Assembly: GCF_041381155.1 (NCBI RefSeq)
Contig: NC_091138.1
Location: forward strand, 34,837,604-34,901,603
Direction: 5' to 3'
Length of the DNA stretch: 64,000 nt
From: Argopecten irradians
Lineage: Eukaryota > Mollusca > Bivalvia > Pectinida > Pectinidae
The notes under the pieces are model-generated. The model saw only the letters and a program-made list of their open reading frames with translations, ran no database searches and was not told the DNA's origin. Shown piece after piece: positions 62,001-64,000 of the stretch (position 1 is the stretch's first letter; each line of letters begins with the position of its first letter). The translations under genes and the position numbers were made by a program.

Positions 62001-64000
62001 CCTAATGATGATTTCGATCCAGATATGTCACTGCTTTTACTATCAGGTGGGGTGATTTTATCTACTGATCCTGCAGAACTCGACTGACCGATATCATGTT
62101 CTAATCGTTCAAATTCAGCAAGCGATGAAGTTACAGATATGTCATCCCGTTCTGTACTTTTGTTGTACATAAATTGTTTATCATCCATTGAACTTGACAG
62201 ACTTTCCTTGCCTTCCAATGAACTTGCAGATCCTGATTGTCCAATTTGTCTTTCCAGTTTTTCGAATTCTAGTAGTGAGGATGTGACCGATATATCATCC
62301 CGATCTGCACTGCGACTAAGTAATTTGAATCCTCCCATACCTGGACTAGGCATTGGCATGTCAGGTGAACTGTAATGTCTATCAGATGTTTCAGACTCCA
62401 AATCTGTCTTTTCTAATATCTCAAAGCGATCTTCCTCTGAAAGCTCTGTGATTACAGAAAGTGCATTTTTATCGATGAACTCATATCTTTCATTCTCTGA
62501 TGAACTCAAATCTTCTTCCTGATTTCTCCAATCTATAAGTGGTCCATCCAAATCCTCCTCCTCTTTTTCTCCTTTGTATCGCTGGAAGTCTGAGTGTCGG
62601 TGTTCCCAGTCATGTTTAGATCGGACTTTATCTGCCCAATCTGCCATGTCTGGGTCATTTGCTTTGATCTTTTTACCAGTTTGTATCGAAATCGGACAGG
62701 AAGTAGCAGACGAACTTGTGGTTGGTGGTTTATACTCTTTGTCGCCAGATGGAAGCATGCTATCAGGTGAAAGTTCAACAAGAGGCGTGGTTTTCTCGGA
62801 TTCCTGACCTTTACCACCATACACATCCTCTGGTCCCCAGTCTATTAATGGACCCTCTAGGTCCTTCGCAATATCGTCGTCAAGATTCATTCCCATGATG
62901 TCCGAATGAAATGAGGAAGTCATTGATGCAAAATCGTCCATCCTGTCACCATCTTCATGACCCTCCTCGTTTGCAGGAACAACTGTCGTGAAACTATCGA
63001 GACTGGAGTTGTCATCATGACACAGGGACTCACAGTCACTTTCCGTTCTAGCTCTTCCATGTTCTTCCTCTTTGTGATCGTCATGATGAAGAGGTTCAGA
63101 CTTAAAATGATCGTGTTTGATTTCCATTGGTTTCTGTTCTTCATGTTTGTAAGTTTTGACTGAAGTGGTTGTTGTTCCAAAGTGGTCAAGTTTTATTTCA
63201 GCAGGTTTAAGAATTGGAGCTCCGAAATGTTCGGATGTTTCATATTTAATGTCATGACGTTCTGTTTCTTTTTCTGATCTCGACTCAGCACCAGCCTCTG
63301 TCTTTCCTGAGGAGGAAGAGAGACTCTCCACCATTCGGGACAACGCTGAAATAGGCTTTGGAATTACAGCGGCTGTCACTGAGTCGGTATCATCTAAAAA
63401 ATGATCGGTGACATTTGTTGTTGCATCTGTTGATTGTTCTTGTGTTGGAACATCTCCCTCCTCTGGTTCTTCATATCCATCCAGTGAATCCTCATCTTGG
63501 TCACTGTCATGGTGTTTTCCTTTATCCTCCTTATTTATCTCAGTTTCAAGACTAATCATGTCGGCCATGGCTGGGGAGTGCAACTGCGGCTGAGGTTGCT
63601 CATCCTCCTTATCGAGTGAGTCATGGAAAAGGTCAGCATCTGAAGTTGTAGCATCCTTACCAGAGTCAGTGCTATCTGTGTGTGCTGGGACTGTGAAGGT
63701 GAGAGGACGTGAGGAAGACCTGATCACCAGTTCTTCCTCGTGCCCATTATCGTCAACTTCATCCTCTTCCTCAGGGATACATGTTTTGCCAGAATCTACC
63801 AAGTCACCTCGTTCAGATGCGACAGCCATAGATGTTCCTATCGCAGCCTTTTCCAACTTTTCTTCAATAATCAAATCATCTTCTTCCTCCTCTTCTGGAA
63901 TGCACTTTGTTGTGATGACTGGTTTCTGGTGTTCAGATGGTATCGTCTCAGAAAATGATGAGGACTCTGGAGTTACAAATTCTTCTACATCATCTTCCTT
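44027..64000 (-). CDS. ankyrin-type gene, 3' half (partial; C-terminal 1383 aa in window)
   Basis: Exons in transcript order: giant exon from beyond 64000 to 60421, optional 60257-60234, then 54214-54161, 53650-53600, 51559-51461, 47664-47551, 44942-44894, 44231-44027 (TAA 44029-44027). All junctions are GT-AG and the frame is continuous. The product is a long acidic, Ser/Thr-rich, probably disordered tail, then short segments such as DGVYGPIIYGPILDFG and SGPIYYEPGDEDQDSDEDE, and a terminal module with TKTVVKDGQEQTLITEE and PPEELRDSMRQIIDQFMEHG. The last motif and the SSLxxFExLE repeats resemble the C-terminal tail of invertebrate ankyrins (Ank2/UNC-44/ANK2), which tether membrane proteins to spectrin and have giant exons after the death domain. 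No ankyrin repeat, ZU5 or death domain lies in the window, so the family call rests on the tail. Another giant cytoskeletal protein is the alternative. Confidence 0.8.
44353..44530. mobile_element. Tigger-like MITE in ankyrin last intron
   Basis: Begins CAGTCAAACCTGCCTTAGCG after a TA and ends CAATTTTGACTG, an imperfect inverted repeat. Inside, GACCACCTCTGTATAAAGAC and GGATGGTCTTTATT are also inverted. Confidence 0.7.
44943..47550 (-). other. ankyrin-type gene intron
   Basis: A 2.6 kb AT-rich intron between the 114-nt and 49-nt exons. Apart from a short duplication of GGGACACAACTCAAGG near 45778-45825, nothing is recognised. Confidence 0.5.
48895..49083. repeat. 21-bp tandem array 1
   Basis: About nine copies of a 21-bp unit (GTCACTGTCAATATGAATGA plus one base). 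The unit equals seven codons, so both strands stay open (VNMNEVT on +, LTVTSFI on -), but no gene is implied. It lies in an ankyrin-type gene intron. Confidence 0.9.
49084..50385. other. CpG-richer segment between two identical minisatellites
   Basis: Sequence between the two 21-bp arrays with more CpG than its surroundings (for example CTTCGCTCCGCCTC, GGTCACGCGCTGACC, CTGAGCGCAGCGATG). It may be the body of a composite mobile element or an internal promoter of the ankyrin-type gene. The - ORF at 49829-49641 has no recognisable motif. Confidence 0.4.
50386..50540. repeat. 155-bp near-perfect palindrome
   Basis: The left arm AAGGATTGATTATCAATTTT through CTCGTGCAAATG is matched by the right arm CATTTGCACGAG through ACAATCAATCCTT with very few differences. 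The centre TGAACTGCTTCGCAGTTCA is itself a perfect hairpin. It directly precedes tandem array 2. Confidence 0.92.
50546..50930. repeat. 21-bp tandem array 2
   Basis: The same unit and orientation as array 1 (AGTCACTGTCAATATGAATGA), regular to about 50710, then decaying copies to about 50930. It starts within ten bases of the 155-bp palindrome. Confidence 0.9.
51560..52692 (-). other. ankyrin-type gene intron, part
   Basis: AT-rich intron sequence between the 51-nt and 99-nt exons. Nothing recognised. Confidence 0.5.
52693..52768. repeat. 76-bp hairpin
   Basis: ATTCTGATCTATCAGAGTTA then CTCCCCTTT pairs with AAAGGGGAGTAA then GTCTGATAGATCAGAAT; the loop is TCACTCTGAGTGA, itself inverted. A short foldback repeat in an ankyrin-type gene intron. 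Confidence 0.85.
53289..53567. mobile_element. 279-bp foldback MITE beside an ankyrin exon
   Basis: The left arm CAATCTAATTAAAATAAGAC... pairs over about 90 bp with the right arm ...CTAATTTTCATTAGATTG at roughly 80% identity, including ATTCCG and GATGCTCT blocks. The centre is unique. It ends 33 bases from the donor side of the 51-nt exon. Confidence 0.85.
56675..57055 (-). mobile_element. tRNA-derived SINE, copy 5, with ~200-bp insertion
   Basis: On - the head GGTAGCCAAGTGGTTAAGAT then ACCACAAGCCCTCCAC ends near 57000. The body resumes near 56795 with CCATGTAGGGCAGTTGCC, ACTGGTTGGTGGTTTTTC and GGGTACTCTCACTTTCC. The intervening sequence is unrelated to other copies. Confidence 0.7.
59413..59570 (-). 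mobile_element. degraded tRNA-derived SINE, copy 6
   Basis: On - GTGGCCTCGTGGTTAAGGTG and GCCCTCCACCTCTGGCT mark the head, and TCCCAGGGGCCCTCAATATT the decayed body. Same family as copy 1. Confidence 0.6.
60234..60257 (-). CDS. 24-nt microexon candidate of the ankyrin-type gene
   Basis: On - TTTTAATCCAG precedes it and GTATGTATAC follows, both good splice sites. It is 24 nt with phase-1 ends and adds ASSPKPIR, changing the junction from NR-G-IERRE to NR-ASSPKPIR-C-IERRE. It fits the frame in both the included and the skipped form. Transcript data would be needed to confirm it. Confidence 0.5.
60421..64000 (-). CDS. giant exon of the ankyrin-type gene (partial)
   Basis: Open for 3580 nt from the right edge to a donor at ACAGAG/GTATAA (60421). 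No stop and no start within it: the apparent start at 63874 is a TTG, and the frame continues upstream as KEDDVEEFVTPESSS. If not spliced at 60421 it would end at 60353 after ITPKLTSCNSVSHW. It contains the duplicated DLEGPLIDWGPED / DLDGPLIDWRNQE, four SSLxxFExLE repeats and a DSL/MQTS repeat field, then PYEEKKKIFTMAEWEAMKKK and a Ser/Gln/Thr-rich end. Composition is acidic and Ser-rich, with no membrane segment or folded domain recognised. Confidence 0.9.
61150..61567 (-). repeat. DSL/MQTS protein repeat field
   Basis: About nine imperfect copies of a 14-21 residue unit with core DDxMQTSxDSL (for example IPDDIMQTSADSLHLPDDVM, GVPDIMQTSIDSLGG). Earlier copies are looser (VMKISSDSL, IMERSSDSL). 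Regular Ser/Thr next to Asp suggests casein-kinase-2-type sites; this is inference. Confidence 0.85.
61880..62330 (-). repeat. SSLxxFExLE protein repeats
   Basis: Four spaced copies: SSLLEFEKLERQIGQS, SSLAEFERLEHDIGQS, SSLGGLERLEKDF and SSLASLNDFERLEQEM, the first two each preceded by RDDISVT. Short amphipathic motifs of this type are known from invertebrate ankyrin tails (recollection, not searched). Confidence 0.85.

Noticed and set aside
60453..63593. Several + strand ORFs of 60-118 codons opposite the giant exon
   Set aside because: Antisense shadows of a low-complexity, Ser/Asp-rich coding exon.
63872..63874. Translation start of the giant ORF at 63874
   Set aside because: The codon is TTG and the frame continues open to the window edge, so this is the interior of a longer exon.
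1..64000. CRISPR arrays, operons, riboswitches or bacterial-type elements
   Set aside because: Clear spliced animal genes throughout; no spaced direct-repeat array of CRISPR type and no prokaryotic gene packing.

Overview
The window is eukaryotic, AT-rich and intron-rich DNA. It has GT-AG introns of 0.1-6 kb, tRNA-derived SINEs, many foldback MITEs and minisatellites. The style of the repeats and of the proteins suggests a mollusc, most likely a bivalve; the species cannot be named from the sequence. Four protein-coding genes can be assembled exon by exon with consistent splice phases.

Left part, + strand. (1) Bases 81-7877 hold a complete six-exon effector caspase of the caspase-3/7 type (308 aa, short prodomain, catalytic His143 and Cys185). 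Its last intron contains a 1.3 kb minisatellite. (2) Bases 13419-22559 hold an eight-exon gene for a 307-aa protein: an N-myristoylation signal, a calcineurin-B/CHP/CIB-like EF-hand region whose calcium loops all look degenerate, and a C-terminal death domain. I know no established family with this architecture. With the caspase 5.5 kb upstream on the same strand, it is the best candidate here for something undescribed. The 5.5 kb between them and the second gene's introns hold mobile elements: a tandem pair of foldback elements, a 2 kb modular element of about 320-bp repeats, and SINEs.

Middle, - strand. (3) Bases 37524-32017 hold a DAPP1/Bam32-like adaptor (249 aa, SH2 then PH, with the conserved tyrosine between them). 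It faces the death-domain gene tail to tail. About 9 kb of AT-rich sequence lies between the two stop codons, part of it probably DAPP1 3'UTR. Upstream of DAPP1 are foldback elements and a degenerate reverse-transcriptase fragment with a MITE nested in it.

Right part, - strand. (4) Bases 64000-44027 hold the 3' half of an ankyrin-type giant gene. A giant exon of at least 3.58 kb runs off the right edge and encodes a disordered acidic/serine-rich tail with internal repeats. It is followed by a 24-nt microexon candidate, four further small cassette-like exons, a 49-nt exon and a terminal exon. The microexon and the four following exons are multiples of three and bounded by phase-1 introns, so any subset can be skipped in frame. 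The ankyrin repeats, ZU5/UPA modules and death domain, if present, lie outside the window.

In people CASP6, DAPP1 and ANK2 all lie on chromosome arm 4q, so finding a caspase, DAPP1 and an ankyrin within 64 kb here may be a remnant of an ancient linkage group. Functionally, the window combines a death executioner, a putative membrane-anchored death-domain adaptor, a PI3K/tyrosine-kinase adaptor and a membrane-skeleton organiser. Any joint role is inference.
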